NCBI GenBank assembly: GCA_023251435.1
Contig: JAHEYU010000013.1
Location: forward strand, 1 to 64,000
Direction of reading: 5' to 3'
Source: Bacteroidota bacterium
GTDB taxonomy: Bacteria > Bacteroidota > Bacteroidia > Bacteroidales > Prolixibacteraceae
Length of the DNA stretch: 64,000 nucleotides
Shown: positions 52,958-61,552 of the stretch, in pieces
Layout of the letters: the number at the start of each line of letters is the position of its first letter
How positions within the stretch are numbered: position 1 is the first letter of the stretch
Notes under the pieces: generated by a model
Database searches by the model: none
Seen by the model: the letters and a program-made list of their open reading frames with translations, nothing else
What the model was told of the DNA's origin: nothing
Translations under genes and position numbers: made by a program

Positions 52958-55141
52958 TTATTTACAATCAGGGATACCTACTCCACCCAGATCGGTGTAA
53001 TCCTTCAATTGCCAGGCATCAGCATAATGCCAGTCGGGTTTAATTTCAACCGTTCTAAATCTATTGCCTTTATACATGGCATCCATTGAATTTACATATT
53101 TCATCCACCAACAGTAAGCTGAACCCATGGCCTCGCGTGCACTTTCTGTTTGGTTGGCTTTTTTAAAGGTAGCTGCACGTATTTTATACGCAAAATGAAT
53201 TCCCAGATAAGATAATTGTTTGATATTATTTAATTTAACTTCCAATTTCGCATCACCCTGACTTTTTAGATCTTTGATTAAGGCAAGTGCTTTTAGGGCA
53301 TCGGCTTCCATTTCGTCGGCTAGCTGATAAGTGGTTTTTGCAGTTCCACAAGTTCCGGAAGCAGATTTTGCAACACTGCACAGATTCGAAGACGATGCCC
53401 TGGCTACTTCTGTACCCATAAAATCATTAAGGAATCTAAAATTGGAGTTTCCATCGTTTGGATACAAAGAAGCTTCGGCATACCAATGGGCATCCAAACC
53501 CCAACTTCCTTGTGTTAGTTCCTGAACCTTAGGCAACTGACGTGAAGCCAGCGCCCATGCTTTAAATAGTATTTCGGAGGATACTTGTGGAAAGCGTAGC
53601 GCCATGTGTTTTTTGAAAACATCGTCGGAAATATTTTTATTATAAGCTGTACGCCCCCACAACATTTGTATATACCAGTTCCGCTGAATCTCAAGCTGCC
53701 CGTTCATGGTTGTATCTTTACACCAGTAGGTTCGGGTAGGGTGGTAAATGTCGGAACCGATATTGAAGCTATTGATTACCTGACGGTAAGGGATATTTTT
53801 CAAATACCCACGTACAAATTCGGGGTCGCCCATATCCATGTAAAAATAATCGTCGTTGCGTAAGGTTAACCAGGTTTTTTGACCGGCATCAGCAGCATCT
53901 TTCATATCAGTCTCATACCATTTGGGCGTAAGGGTCGAATACATGTGCGCATTGGCATATTTTACAGAGTACTCAAACTTCATATTGGGCAGCTTTGTAA
54001 TTGGACCCCAATCTTCGTACAATTTCAGAATTCCTGCACCAAGTCCGCGATGAATCATGGTAAATTTTCTGTCAGGGTTAGCAAGAGCGTACTCGTATGC
54101 AGCTTGTCCATAAGCCTTCCATGTCCAGGGACCTCTTGAATCTTTCGGGAGTTTCATATTATCGCCTGCACTAATTCCAAAACCATCCAATTCGGGATAA
54201 GTTTCGAGTAGAGCTTTCATACTTTTACTCAGGTAATCAATTGTTGTAGGGTTGTCTTCTTTTTCGGTTATTACACCCGGATACATATCTTCGGCATATT
54301 CAGCACAAACATTCCAACAGAAAAAATAGAACGAAAAACCACGGTTGTGGGCGTAGGTCATTACCTGACGCCAAAAAGCAATTCTTTTTTCGAGCGTGAG
54401 TGTGGGGTCAGCATAACCAAAGAAGCCTTCAATACTTGGCAAACAGGCCTTTTCGTATTCGGGAACCTTAACCAGGGCCGGAAATGGATGATGCACCCAC
54501 ACCGACAAAACATTGTATCGGTTGCGGGCCTGCTGATCAAACCAGGCTTCCCAGAATTTCATATCCCAAACATTCTCAACGGCATACTGGGTTGAAGTAT
54601 TACCCATATACCCCGAATAAGTAGGTACTCTTCTATCCATTGGCAAATTAAGTTTTACGCCGCGCTGCTTAAAGTCGGGCGACACCTGCTCGTTATAAGT
54701 ACCTGACAAACCATCGAAAGTAATATTCTCTGCCAATTGCAATCCACCATACATTGCACCATTCACATCGCCACCAAACACCCAATATGAGCTTTGCTTT
54801 TGTGTCGTAGTTTGTAGTGTGTATGCTTGTTCTCCTAAGCCATCGATCACCTTTCCTCCTACTTCAGTAAACAATTTTATTATCTTTTTATCCGATTGAA
54901 GTGCGATGACGATTTTTTTGTTGGAATAGCCCGATTTAAGCTTCGACAATTCGTTCATTTCCACCTTAAATCCTTTCGATTCGAGAGCAGACTTTACATC
55001 GTTGGCAGCAAATTTTATTTGCGGTACCGAATTGTCAGAGAATATTCCTACGGTTTCTGCAAAAAGCAAGGCTGGTATTGTGAGAAGCATGATTACCAGT
55101 GTGCTTATTCGCTTAATATTTTTTTGAAACTTGGTTTTCAT
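52958..55141 (-). CDS. Tandem GH-like paralogue 2
   Basis: A 727-aa exported protein of the same family, clade A. Signal peptide about 1-28; N-domain to WVFGGDVNGAMYGGLQLAENI; core motifs FFCWN, DGFGISAGDNM, MIHRGLG, AHMYSTLTPKW, LRNDDYFYMDMGDP and NIGSDIY (Gly after Asp replaced by Ile, unlike the others). The CX9C pair (LCSVAKSASGTC) is kept, and it ends LKDYTDLGGVGIPDCK. It is first in the second transcription block, upstream of the MFS fusion gene, with a terminator before it. Confidence 0.75.
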   Translation of the reverse strand: MKTKFQKNIKRISTLVIMLLTIPALLFAETVGIFSDNSVPQIKFAANDVKSALESKGFKVEMNELSKLKSGYSNKKIVIALQSDKKIIKLFTEVGGKVIDGLGEQAYTLQTTTQKQSSYWVFGGDVNGAMYGGLQLAENITFDGLSGTYNEQVSPDFKQRGVKLNLPMDRRVPTYSGYMGNTSTQYAVENVWDMKFWEAWFDQQARNRYNVLSVWVHHPFPALVKVPEYEKACLPSIEGFFGYADPTLTLEKRIAFWRQVMTYAHNRGFSFYFFCWNVCAEYAEDMYPGVITEKEDNPTTIDYLSKSMKALLETYPELDGFGISAGDNMKLPKDSRGPWTWKAYGQAAYEYALANPDRKFTMIHRGLGAGILKLYEDWGPITKLPNMKFEYSVKYANAHMYSTLTPKWYETDMKDAADAGQKTWLTLRNDDYFYMDMGDPEFVRGYLKNIPYRQVINSFNIGSDIYHPTRTYWCKDTTMNGQLEIQRNWYIQMLWGRTAYNKNISDDVFKKHMALRFPQVSSEILFKAWALASRQLPKVQELTQGSWGLDAHWYAEASLYPNDGNSNFRFLNDFMGTEVARASSSNLCSVAKSASGTCGTAKTTYQLADEMEADALKALALIKDLKSQGDAKLEVKLNNIKQLSYLGIHFAYKIRAATFKKANQTESAREAMGSAYCWWMKYVNSMDAMYKGNRFRTVEIKPDWHYADAWQLKDYTDLGGVGIPDCK

Positions 55142-55183
55142 GAGTAGTTAGTTTGTTGGAAATGAATTGTAATGCAATTATAA

Positions 55184-55209
55184 AAACCGACGGATTAACC
55201 CGTCGGTTT
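55184..55209 (-). terminator. Rho-independent terminator after paralogue 3
   Basis: AAACCGACGG (55184-55193) and CCGTCGGTTT (55200-55209) form a 10-bp stem with a 6-nt loop, and on the - strand a T-rich tail follows. It divides the - strand series into two blocks. Confidence 0.8.
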
Positions 55210-55224
55210 ATGTCTGTTTCGAAT

Positions 55225-57441
55225 TTACTTACAGTTTGGAATACCAACACCGCCAAGGTCGGTATAATCTTTTAATACATCGGCATCGGCATACTTCCAG
55301 TCGGGAAGAATTTGCATATTTCTAAACGCAGTTCCATGATAATCTATTTCCATCGATCGGGTATACGACAGCCATTGACAATATGCTACCGCCATCTCGT
55401 CGCGTGCTTTATCTGTTTGTCCGGCTTTTAGAAATGTTGCTCCTCTCACCTTGTGGGCATAATACAAACTAAGGTATGCCATTTGTTTGATATTATTTAT
55501 TGCCCCCTGCAAATCCTGACTTCCGCCACTCTTCATTTTATCAACAATTTTAAGAGCAGTTTGAGCATCCGCCTGCATTTCGTCGGCTACAGTATAGCTC
55601 GACTTTTTACCGTCGCAGGTGCCTGCTGCCGAGTTGCTGATATCGCAGAGATTGGAGCCTTTTGCTACGGTTGTTAACTTGGCATTTTTATGCGTACTCA
55701 TGTTTGCAAAATCGAATACCGTTCTAAAACCGGTACATCTACCCGGGTCGCTATTGCAACCTTCGGGATACCAGTCGAAATCGAGGCTCCATTTATCCAT
55801 AATAAGTTCTGTTGCACGAGGCAAAGGTCTCGAGGCTAGTGTCCATGCCTGAAACAGATCAGCTCCTGAAACTGTAGGGAATCTTTTTGTAAGCATATTT
55901 TTAAACACATCGTCGCTCACTTTCGGGTTATACGAAATTCGTCCCCATAGCATTTCCATATACCAACGTCGTTCAACCTCCAATTGTCCATTCAATGCCG
56001 GATTTTTATAAAAATAAGTCCGTGTTGGCGTATATCCATCCGAACCAATGTACATTCCTGTTACAACTTCTTTGTGAGGAATACCCGCCATAAAATCGCG
56101 TACAAATTGGTGGTCGCCCCAGTTAACGTAGAAATAGTCGTCGTTACGAACTGTTAACCAGGTTTTATCACCCTGGTCTTTAATCGCTTTAATCGAACTT
56201 GTTGTCCAACTTGGAGTTGGAGTTGAATACATGTGCGCCTGTGAGTATTTTACCGAATAGTTTGTAGATCCATTCGGAAGTTCTTTGAGAGGAGCATATT
56301 GCTTACTCCAAATTTCGGCCGATGAGCCAATGCCTCTGTGAATCAGGTTAAACTTTCGGTTTGGGTTGGCCTTTAGATAATCGTATACTGCTTTGCCCAT
56401 CGCATCCCAGGTCCACTTGGTTTTTAGGTTGTTATCGTTATCAAATTCCTGATCTTTGCGCTGCATACCATCTCCGGCCGAAATTCCAAAACCAGCAAGG
56501 TCGGGATAGGTAGCGATAAGCGCCTGCATGCTCTTATACATGTAATCCAATGTTGTAGTATTTGTGCGAGCTTCGGTAATATTGGGATATTGGGTTCTGG
56601 TGTATTCGAGATGAATGTTCCAGTTGAAGAAATAGAATTTCATACCACGATCGCGCGCATAAGCCATCACTTCGCGCCAAAAAGCCACGCGCTGTTCATG
56701 ATTCCATTCTTTTACATACCCATCAAATCCTTCAATATTTGGTAAACATGCTTTTGGATAATCCGGTAATTTTACCAGAGCCGGAAATGGATTGTGTACC
56801 CAAACCGACAACACATTGTAACGATAACGAGCTTGCTGGTCAATCAGTTTTTTCCAGAATGTGATATCCCATACATGTGGAATTGCCAATCCGGTTGAAG
56901 TTGACGACCATCCACCAACATACGTAGGAATTCGTTTGTCGAGCGGCATGTTGAGTTTCATTCCCCGGTTCAACATAAATGGTGTTTCCTGATTGTTGTA
57001 AGTACCGGAAAATCCATCGGCATCGATGTTTTCAGCAATTTGAAATGATCCATACATGGCACCATTTGCATCGCCACCCAACACCCAATAAGAGGCTTTT
57101 TTCTTATTGGTAGTGCGTAAGCTGTATGCCTGCTCACCCAAACCAGTTGGAATGGTTCCACCTTCGGCCGTAAGTAACTTTGCAACATCGGCATTTGATG
57201 CCAGAGCAATAACCACTTTTTTGTTCTTATAGCCCGGGTTCAACTTCGATAACGCATTCATTTCCACCCTAAACCCTTTAGATTCAAGTGCAGTTTTCAC
57301 ATCGGCGGCGGCGAATTTTATTTGCGCTATCGAATTGTCTGAAAATATGCCTACTGTTTCAGCAGAAACAACAGTTTGTAAAGCTAATGCCAATACAATA
57401 CTGGTGAAGATGCGTGTGATTGTAATTTTTGATAAAAACAT
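55225..57441 (-). CDS. Tandem GH-like paralogue 3
   Basis: A 738-aa exported protein, clade A and the closest relative of paralogue 1 (shared GGWSSTST, FWKKLIDQQARYRYNVLSVWV, GCNSDPGRCTGFRTV). Signal peptide about 1-27; all core motifs present: DGFGISAGDGM, LIHRGIG, AHMYSTPTPSW, VRNDDYFYVNWGD and YIGSDGY. It ends at LKDYTDLGGVGIPNCK, exactly where paralogue 1 continues into extra domains, so it shows the basic unit. It lies 35 nt after the GH43 gene and ends at a strong terminator. Confidence 0.75.
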   Translation of the reverse strand: MFLSKITITRIFTSIVLALALQTVVSAETVGIFSDNSIAQIKFAAADVKTALESKGFRVEMNALSKLNPGYKNKKVVIALASNADVAKLLTAEGGTIPTGLGEQAYSLRTTNKKKASYWVLGGDANGAMYGSFQIAENIDADGFSGTYNNQETPFMLNRGMKLNMPLDKRIPTYVGGWSSTSTGLAIPHVWDITFWKKLIDQQARYRYNVLSVWVHNPFPALVKLPDYPKACLPNIEGFDGYVKEWNHEQRVAFWREVMAYARDRGMKFYFFNWNIHLEYTRTQYPNITEARTNTTTLDYMYKSMQALIATYPDLAGFGISAGDGMQRKDQEFDNDNNLKTKWTWDAMGKAVYDYLKANPNRKFNLIHRGIGSSAEIWSKQYAPLKELPNGSTNYSVKYSQAHMYSTPTPSWTTSSIKAIKDQGDKTWLTVRNDDYFYVNWGDHQFVRDFMAGIPHKEVVTGMYIGSDGYTPTRTYFYKNPALNGQLEVERRWYMEMLWGRISYNPKVSDDVFKNMLTKRFPTVSGADLFQAWTLASRPLPRATELIMDKWSLDFDWYPEGCNSDPGRCTGFRTVFDFANMSTHKNAKLTTVAKGSNLCDISNSAAGTCDGKKSSYTVADEMQADAQTALKIVDKMKSGGSQDLQGAINNIKQMAYLSLYYAHKVRGATFLKAGQTDKARDEMAVAYCQWLSYTRSMEIDYHGTAFRNMQILPDWKYADADVLKDYTDLGGVGIPNCK

Positions 57442-57476
57442 TTTGATTCGTATTAGAATTAATTAAACTTAGCACA

Positions 57477-59291
57477 TCAATCCACAAATTTGATCCAATT
57501 TAAATTAAGTATTTGAGAGGCATTACTATATTTTTCTTCCTCTTCACCTCTGAATACCAGGAATATATGATTAACACCCGCAGGTGCATTCACCATGCAT
57601 TCTTTGGTCACCCATTTTTGTAAGCCTTCAGTATTTTCAAACTCACAGTTGCCCAACAGGGTTCCTTTTTCGCTATCCAAACGGATCTCAATACTGCCAG
57701 GTTTTAGCGAGGATAATCTGGCCTGAAATGTCAATGAGTTATTTGCTTTCGGGCCAAAATCAATTTTATAGGAAGAATAACTCAAATTTTTAAGATTCGA
57801 AATACATCTGATTGGTCCATCGTCTTTCGAATTACTTGTTCTAAGTACGTTATAACATATAAGATCTTCAGCCTCAATCTGCCTGAATGCACTTACTGAT
57901 GGTGCCGATGCAGTTGGTTTGGCTGCTAAAATTATTGGCTTAGCTTTAGGCGGTTCCACAATAGCACCGGTTGAAGTAACGGTTAACCAATCAAGATTTG
58001 CAATATTCCCAGCTACTCCCTTATACACAAGGTAAATGTTTGTAAGTCCCTGTTTGTTTTTAAGTTTTGTTGACACAGTTTGATAGGTCGACAGACTTCC
58101 TGTATTGGGAACTGCAATTTTACCCAGTACTTTTCCTGTAGGTTTATCGTGACGAATTTCGATGATACCACCATTATTAGCTGAAGAAACAAGAATGTTT
58201 ATGGTTGCTTTTGCAGCAACATTAAGAACTCTTGGATAATAAAGTGATGCATTATTAGTCAGGTTACTAACAACAAATCCCGATGCAATCTCCTGTTTTC
58301 TTGTTCCATCCGATGCTGCAAAATACCATTCAGCCTCTATTTTTTTTGAACAATCGTACTGTCCTACCCCAATGAATGAATCACCAACATCGCCATCGGC
58401 AAAAATATCGCCATTGTCTTTATAATGCACATAAGTTAAATGTGTTTTGCGGAAAAATTTACCCACATCGCCCATTCCAAATGCACAATAGGTTTGATTG
58501 TTCCAATTAAAAATTGTTGGGTGATCAATCCAATTTTTATAAAATTTACCTCTGTATGTATATGGCCCATAAATGTTCGTGGCAGTTTTATAGCTGGTAC
58601 CGTGTCCGTTCAGGTAATAAACCCCATTGCGTTTGTGCATAAAACCTCCATCTCCCTTCCAATCAACAGTGGTATGGATAAGTTCTTTGGGTTCCTCTGC
58701 CAACGATATCATATCATCATTTAGTCTGGCAATTTTATAAGGAAATCCGGCTGTTATAAGATACGGAGTTTTGTTCGCATCATCATCAATAAAAACCGTT
58801 GGATCATAGCTGACGCCTATTGACTTACCCAACGCGTCTTTATATGGGCCTCCGGGACCATCGGTACTTACCGCTATACCTGTATTCCAATTTCCTGATA
58901 CATAAAAGTAATATTTGCCATTTCTTTCGGCGCCATCAACCGCCCAGGCATTATTGGTTGGACCGACCCACATATCTTTCGGAAATAAATTGAATTCCAA
59001 TTCCCAATGCACCAAATCAGACGAAGACCAGATCCACCAATCATACATTCCATAAAAACTTTCAACAGGTTCTCTGTCGTGCGATGCAAAAAGATATGCT
59101 TTGTTATTGAAAATGTGAATGTGTGGATCGCAAACGCCCATCCCCTGAATAATGGGATTGTTAACGACTTTCTCTGCTGAAGAGCCTTTGGTATCTTTAG
59201 GTTTTGAATTCTTACTGAATAGGAAATGTGGATTTAAAACAAAAACCGTTGTTGCAATTACTGCACATACATAAATCTTTAATTTATTCAT
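57477..59291 (-). CDS. GH43-like enzyme with two CBM6-like domains
   Basis: A 604-aa exported protein. Signal peptide (about 1-26); five-bladed propeller (about 45-345); two CBM6-like beta-sandwiches (about 345-440 and 470-604). The base Asp in VCDPHIHIFN and the pKa-modulating Asp in VSYDPTVFIDDD are present. Where GH43 enzymes carry the acid Glu (EGP followed by a KRNGxYYL pattern), this protein reads GDGGFMHKRNGVYYL, an Asp. It may be an altered arabinofuranosidase/xylosidase/galactosidase or a binding protein. It is set between paralogues 3 and 4 with gaps of 27-35 nt. Confidence 0.82.
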   Translation of the reverse strand: MNKLKIYVCAVIATTVFVLNPHFLFSKNSKPKDTKGSSAEKVVNNPIIQGMGVCDPHIHIFNNKAYLFASHDREPVESFYGMYDWWIWSSSDLVHWELEFNLFPKDMWVGPTNNAWAVDGAERNGKYYFYVSGNWNTGIAVSTDGPGGPYKDALGKSIGVSYDPTVFIDDDANKTPYLITAGFPYKIARLNDDMISLAEEPKELIHTTVDWKGDGGFMHKRNGVYYLNGHGTSYKTATNIYGPYTYRGKFYKNWIDHPTIFNWNNQTYCAFGMGDVGKFFRKTHLTYVHYKDNGDIFADGDVGDSFIGVGQYDCSKKIEAEWYFAASDGTRKQEIASGFVVSNLTNNASLYYPRVLNVAAKATINILVSSANNGGIIEIRHDKPTGKVLGKIAVPNTGSLSTYQTVSTKLKNKQGLTNIYLVYKGVAGNIANLDWLTVTSTGAIVEPPKAKPIILAAKPTASAPSVSAFRQIEAEDLICYNVLRTSNSKDDGPIRCISNLKNLSYSSYKIDFGPKANNSLTFQARLSSLKPGSIEIRLDSEKGTLLGNCEFENTEGLQKWVTKECMVNAPAGVNHIFLVFRGEEEEKYSNASQILNLNWIKFVD

Positions 59292-59318
59292 TTTTCACTT
59301 CTATTTTAAATTTACTTT

Positions 59319-61466
59319 TTAAAAAGTAGGTATCCCTACACCACCATTATCATGATATTCTTTTAATACAACATCGTCTTGAAAATGCCAGTCAGGCATT
59401 ACAGGATTAGTACGCTGATTGGCTTGTCCCATATACATACTATCCATCAAATTTGTATAGTTCATCCACCAACTGTATGCTTTACCCAGTGCGGTTGTGG
59501 TGTTCGAAGCCTGGCCAGCCAATTTATAAGTAGCTCCACGAATTTTTTCAGCATAATACAACGACAGGTACGACAATGCTTTTATGTTGTTGATCGCCAC
59601 TCCGAGTTCTGTATTTGGTTCGGCTTTCATGGTACTGATTGTTTTTAAAGCTTCCTTTGCATCAGCTTCAATTTCATCAGCAAGTTGATACGAACTCTTT
59701 TTACCTTCACAATTGCCCGCAGCACTATTTTTTATATTGCAGAGCAAAGAACCTGGACCAATATCAGCTGCTGCAAATAAATCAACTGTTGCAAAACCCT
59801 TATAGGTAAGGCAAGCCTCCGGATACCATTTAAAATCCAAATCAAAATCTTCATGCATCAATTCTGTTGTTTTTTGTATTCCGCTCGACGCCTTGCTCCA
59901 TGCGGCAAACAACTCATCAGATGAAGCAACCGGATATTTCAACTTAATATGATTTTTAAATAGCAAGTCGGGTGTTTGTGGGTTATAAGCTAACCTGCCC
60001 CAAATCATGTTCATATACCATTGTCGTTGAACCTCAAGTATTCCTTGCGAAACGCTATTTTTGCAGAAGAAAGTACGGGTTGGACAAAAACCATCAGAGC
60101 CAATATAGAATCCGGCAAAATGTTTTCCATATTCCATCATCCCATTCAGGTAGGTTCGTGCATAAGAAGGATCGCCCCAGGTATGGTAAAAAAAGTCGTC
60201 GTTACGAACTGTAAACCAGGTTTTCATGTCGTTCTCCACCAGTTGCTTCGATGTGTTGTATTTATCGAAGTGTTTGGGAACAGGGGTTGAATACATGTGC
60301 GCTTTTGAGTATTTGTACGACATCTCAAAAGTTACGTTTGGCAGCTCGAAAAGTCCGGCAAATGTTTTCTTTATATCCGCAAGGCTTGTCTGATGCCAGC
60401 GGTGAATAAACCGTAGCTTACGTTGGGGGTTTTTAACTGCATAATCGTACATAGCCTTTCCGTAAGCAGCCCATAAAAAATCCTGATTGCTTTTATTTTC
60501 GCCATTGGTAACGCCAAACCCATCGAGGTCGGGATATGTTTCGAGCAGCTTCAGCATACTTTTGTACATATAGGCCTTATTGGCATCCGACGTTTCAGCA
60601 TTGGCAAGCCCATATTTCCCATGAGCGTTAGCGACCCAAACGTTCCAGTTGAAAAAAAGAAATTCGAAACCACGGGCATGTGCGAGTTTCATCACCTGTC
60701 TCCAGAAAGCGATCTTTTCTTCGATAGACATTTTCTTCGAATATCCATTAAATCCGGTTACATCCTGAATAGCCAAATCGGGATAATCGGGCAGTACAAC
60801 CAACGATGTAAACGGGTGGTTGTTCCATACAGAAACCATGTTATACCGGTGGCGTGCCATTTCATCGAACCAAGTCTCCCAGAAAGTGATGTCCCAAACA
60901 TGGGGTATTGCTTTCTGGTACGATGTTCCCTTGCTGTTACTTTCATAAGTCGGACTTTTTTCGTCAAACGGAAGATTGAGTTTAATCCCTCGCTTTAAAA
61001 TCGCAGGAGACTCCTGACTATTGTAAGTTTCCTTATAACCATTAAATTTGATATTTTCGGCTATTTCTAATCCGCCATACATGGCACCATTTATGTCGCC
61101 ACCCAAAACCCAATATGATTTTTGTGGCGAGTTGGTAGTCCGTATTCCGTAAGCCTGTTCGCCCAAATTGGTTGGAATGGTTCCACCTTGTAAGGTTAAT
61201 AATTTTGCAACTTCAGCATCCGAAGCCAGCGCAATTATTATTTTCTTTTTCGTGTATTTCGCATTTAAAGCCGAAATCGAATTCATTTCAACCTTAAAAC
61301 CTTTCGATTCGAGAGCGGTTTTTACATCACCGGCAGCAAACATTATTTGCGCCACATTCGAATCAAAAAATACACCCACAGTTTCGGCATAAATTACAAT
61401 TGGTGAGGAAATCGCCAATGCAATGATAATTAAGAAGCGAACGATTGATATTCTTTTTAAGAACAT
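59319..61466 (-). CDS. Tandem GH-like paralogue 4
   Basis: A 715-aa exported protein, clade B. Signal peptide about 1-27; N-domain to WVLGGDINGAMYGGLEIAENI; core FFNWN, DGFGVTNGENKS (Glu where clade A has Asp), FIHRWHQTS, AHMYSTPVPKH, VRNDDFFYHTWGDP and YIGSDGF. CX9C pair LCNIKNSAAGNC. It ends LKEYHDNGGVGIPTF. It shares WFDEMARHRYN and GFNGYSKKMS with paralogue 5 rather than with clade A. The gap to paralogue 5 is 86 nt with no terminator. Confidence 0.75.
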   Translation of the reverse strand: MFLKRISIVRFLIIIALAISSPIVIYAETVGVFFDSNVAQIMFAAGDVKTALESKGFKVEMNSISALNAKYTKKKIIIALASDAEVAKLLTLQGGTIPTNLGEQAYGIRTTNSPQKSYWVLGGDINGAMYGGLEIAENIKFNGYKETYNSQESPAILKRGIKLNLPFDEKSPTYESNSKGTSYQKAIPHVWDITFWETWFDEMARHRYNMVSVWNNHPFTSLVVLPDYPDLAIQDVTGFNGYSKKMSIEEKIAFWRQVMKLAHARGFEFLFFNWNVWVANAHGKYGLANAETSDANKAYMYKSMLKLLETYPDLDGFGVTNGENKSNQDFLWAAYGKAMYDYAVKNPQRKLRFIHRWHQTSLADIKKTFAGLFELPNVTFEMSYKYSKAHMYSTPVPKHFDKYNTSKQLVENDMKTWFTVRNDDFFYHTWGDPSYARTYLNGMMEYGKHFAGFYIGSDGFCPTRTFFCKNSVSQGILEVQRQWYMNMIWGRLAYNPQTPDLLFKNHIKLKYPVASSDELFAAWSKASSGIQKTTELMHEDFDLDFKWYPEACLTYKGFATVDLFAAADIGPGSLLCNIKNSAAGNCEGKKSSYQLADEIEADAKEALKTISTMKAEPNTELGVAINNIKALSYLSLYYAEKIRGATYKLAGQASNTTTALGKAYSWWMNYTNLMDSMYMGQANQRTNPVMPDWHFQDDVVLKEYHDNGGVGIPTF

Positions 61467-61552
61467 GTTTTTCTAAGTTTATTGAATAATTACTTTGTGT
61501 GCTGATATTTTTTTCAATTCCTCCATTTTTATCGTTGACCGAAAAGAAATAG

